From Berkiella sp964594635 (GTDB taxonomy: Bacteria; Pseudomonadota; Gammaproteobacteria; Berkiellales; Berkiellaceae): a DNA stretch of 64,000 nt. The notes below the pieces were generated by a model. It was not told the DNA's origin and ran no database searches. It was given only the letters and a program-made list of their open reading frames with translations. The translations under genes were made by a program, and so were the position numbers. The number at the start of each line of letters is the position of its first letter. The first letter of the stretch is position 1. Positions 63,269 through 64,000 of the stretch are shown here, in pieces. The DNA lies in the NCBI GenBank assembly GCA_964594635.1, contig CAZQMV010000001.1, positions 248,001 through 312,000 on the forward strand, read 5' to 3'.

Positions 63269-64000
63269 AAAAATTGTCTAAGACTTCACATTTACATTTA
63301 AAATATTTGGGTATTGATACATACCATGAAGCGGTTTTATATGTACGCAAAGATTGCGATGTATGTAAAGCTGAAGGTTTTGAGACTCAAACTCGCGTTT
63401 TGGTTACACTAAAAGACAAAACACTTATTGCAACTATAAACACGATTAATACAGATTTACTGAAAGATGATGAAGCAGGTTTGTCATCCTATGCTTGGAC
63501 ATTTCTAGAGGCATCTGAAGGAGACATCATACATGTTTCACATCCTCCCACTTTGGAGTCGTTAAAATATGTTCGAGCTAAAATATATGGAAGCTCTTTA
63601 GATAAAACTGAAATAACTTCTATTATTCAAGATATTGTTCATGGGCAATATTCTGATATTCATATTACTATGTTTTTAACTGCTTGCGCAGGCGTAGGAT
63701 TAAATATTAATGAGATTTCAGATCTGACACAAGCCATGATCAACACAGGTCAGCGATTAACATGGCCTACCTCTACTATTGTTGATAAACATTGTATCGG
63801 TGGGCTACCTGGTAATCGTACAACCCTAATCATCGTGCCGATTATTGCTGAATTTGGTTTGACGATTCCAAAAACATCATCGCGAGCGATTACCTCTCCT
63901 GCAGGCACAGCAGATACGATGGAGGTATTTTCGCCCGTCAATCTAGATATTGATAAAATGCGAAAAGTCATTGAAAAAGAAAATGGTTGTATTGTTTGGG
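63265..64000 (+). CDS. putative thymidine/AMP phosphorylase, N-terminal part
   Basis: At least 245 residues are visible and the frame runs off the window. The protein belongs to the pyrimidine/AMP nucleoside phosphorylase family. The first 80 residues form a beta-rich domain not found in E. coli DeoA but typical of the long bacterial and archaeal type (putative thymidine phosphorylase or AMP phosphorylase). The glycosyltransferase region has DKHCIGGLPGNRTTLIIVPI (phosphate loop) and the family signature TSSRAITSPAGTADTMEVF. It would split a nucleoside or NMP to a base and ribose-1-phosphate or ribose-1,5-bisphosphate. The start overlaps the beta-CASP stop by 4 bases. The bacterial long type is often next to a ribose-phosphate kinase, which would lie beyond the window. 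Confidence 0.85.
   Translation, partial: MKKLSKTSHLHLKYLGIDTYHEAVLYVRKDCDVCKAEGFETQTRVLVTLKDKTLIATINTINTDLLKDDEAGLSSYAWTFLEASEGDIIHVSHPPTLESLKYVRAKIYGSSLDKTEITSIIQDIVHGQYSDIHITMFLTACAGVGLNINEISDLTQAMINTGQRLTWPTSTIVDKHCIGGLPGNRTTLIIVPIIAEFGLTIPKTSSRAITSPAGTADTMEVFSPVNLDIDKMRKVIEKENGCIVW

Noticed and set aside
1..64000. CRISPR array, tRNA or rRNA genes
   Set aside because: No regularly spaced direct repeats and no cloverleaf or rRNA-like segments were recognised on reading; a covariance-model scan was not possible.

Overview
This 64 kb window looks like a chromosomal segment of an AT-rich gammaproteobacterium with an intracellular, Legionellales-like lifestyle (Legionella, Coxiella or Berkiella relatives). 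That placement is inferred from gene content, not from a marker gene. Ordinary Gram-negative housekeeping genes (NDH-2, rimK, pbpC with an alpha-2-macroglobulin, two RND pumps, methionine salvage, corA) alternate with large proteins of no recognised family and with eukaryotic-looking or lipase-like proteins that resemble secreted effectors. No rRNA, tRNA, CRISPR array, integrase or insertion sequence was seen.

Layout. 1-5.3 kb: end of an NADH dehydrogenase, a periplasmic histidine phosphatase, and an ACP/acyl-AMP ligase/PlsC fusion overlapping a PP2C phosphatase. 5.4-6.6 kb: an unknown protein with a RhoGAP-like pattern. 6.8-9.0 kb: a nucleotide-sugar dehydrogenase/aminotransferase pair. 9.2-16.4 kb: endonuclease I, rimK, a large membrane protein, an esterase, a metal-dependent hydrolase and a rhomboid protease. 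16.6-22.7 kb: one 2026-residue protein with two patatin domains. 22.7-27.1 kb: an RND adaptor and pump. 27.2-29.6 kb: a nucleotidyltransferase-like protein and a small holin-like membrane protein. 29.6-31.2 kb: an MFS transporter preceded by what reads as a classical valine/isoleucine leader-peptide attenuator. 31.3-33.5 kb: corA, a block of palindromic repeats and two DUF805 proteins. 33.7-37.7 kb: a 1038-residue unknown protein and two small genes. 37.7-45.0 kb: the alpha-2-macroglobulin/pbpC operon. 45.2 kb: an orphan double-glycine leader peptide. 45.5-46.8 kb: a methyltransferase and a peptide deformylase. 46.8-51.1 kb: mtnP-mtnA-mtnB-mtnC with a fifth, possibly cyclin-like, gene at its end. 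51.3-53.6 kb: two small genes and an adenine/adenosine deaminase. 53.7-59.4 kb: a complete three-gene RND efflux operon. 59.5-60.6 kb: a LuxR-type regulator and a 59-residue charged protein. 60.8-64 kb: a rubrerythrin-VIT metal transporter, a beta-CASP RNA nuclease and the start of a thymidine/AMP phosphorylase.

How the parts work together. MtnP releases adenine and methylthioribose-1-phosphate from methylthioadenosine. MtnA, MtnB and MtnC carry the sugar toward methionine, and the deaminase nearby can turn adenine into hypoxanthine. mtnD is not in the window. The attenuator suggests that the MFS protein imports a branched-chain amino acid, which would fit a host-dependent amino-acid auxotroph. 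The alpha-2-macroglobulin and PBP1C form the usual periplasmic defence and repair pair. Short GC-rich palindromes (REP-like elements) sit in many intergenic gaps, and one supplies the last codons of an RND pump gene.
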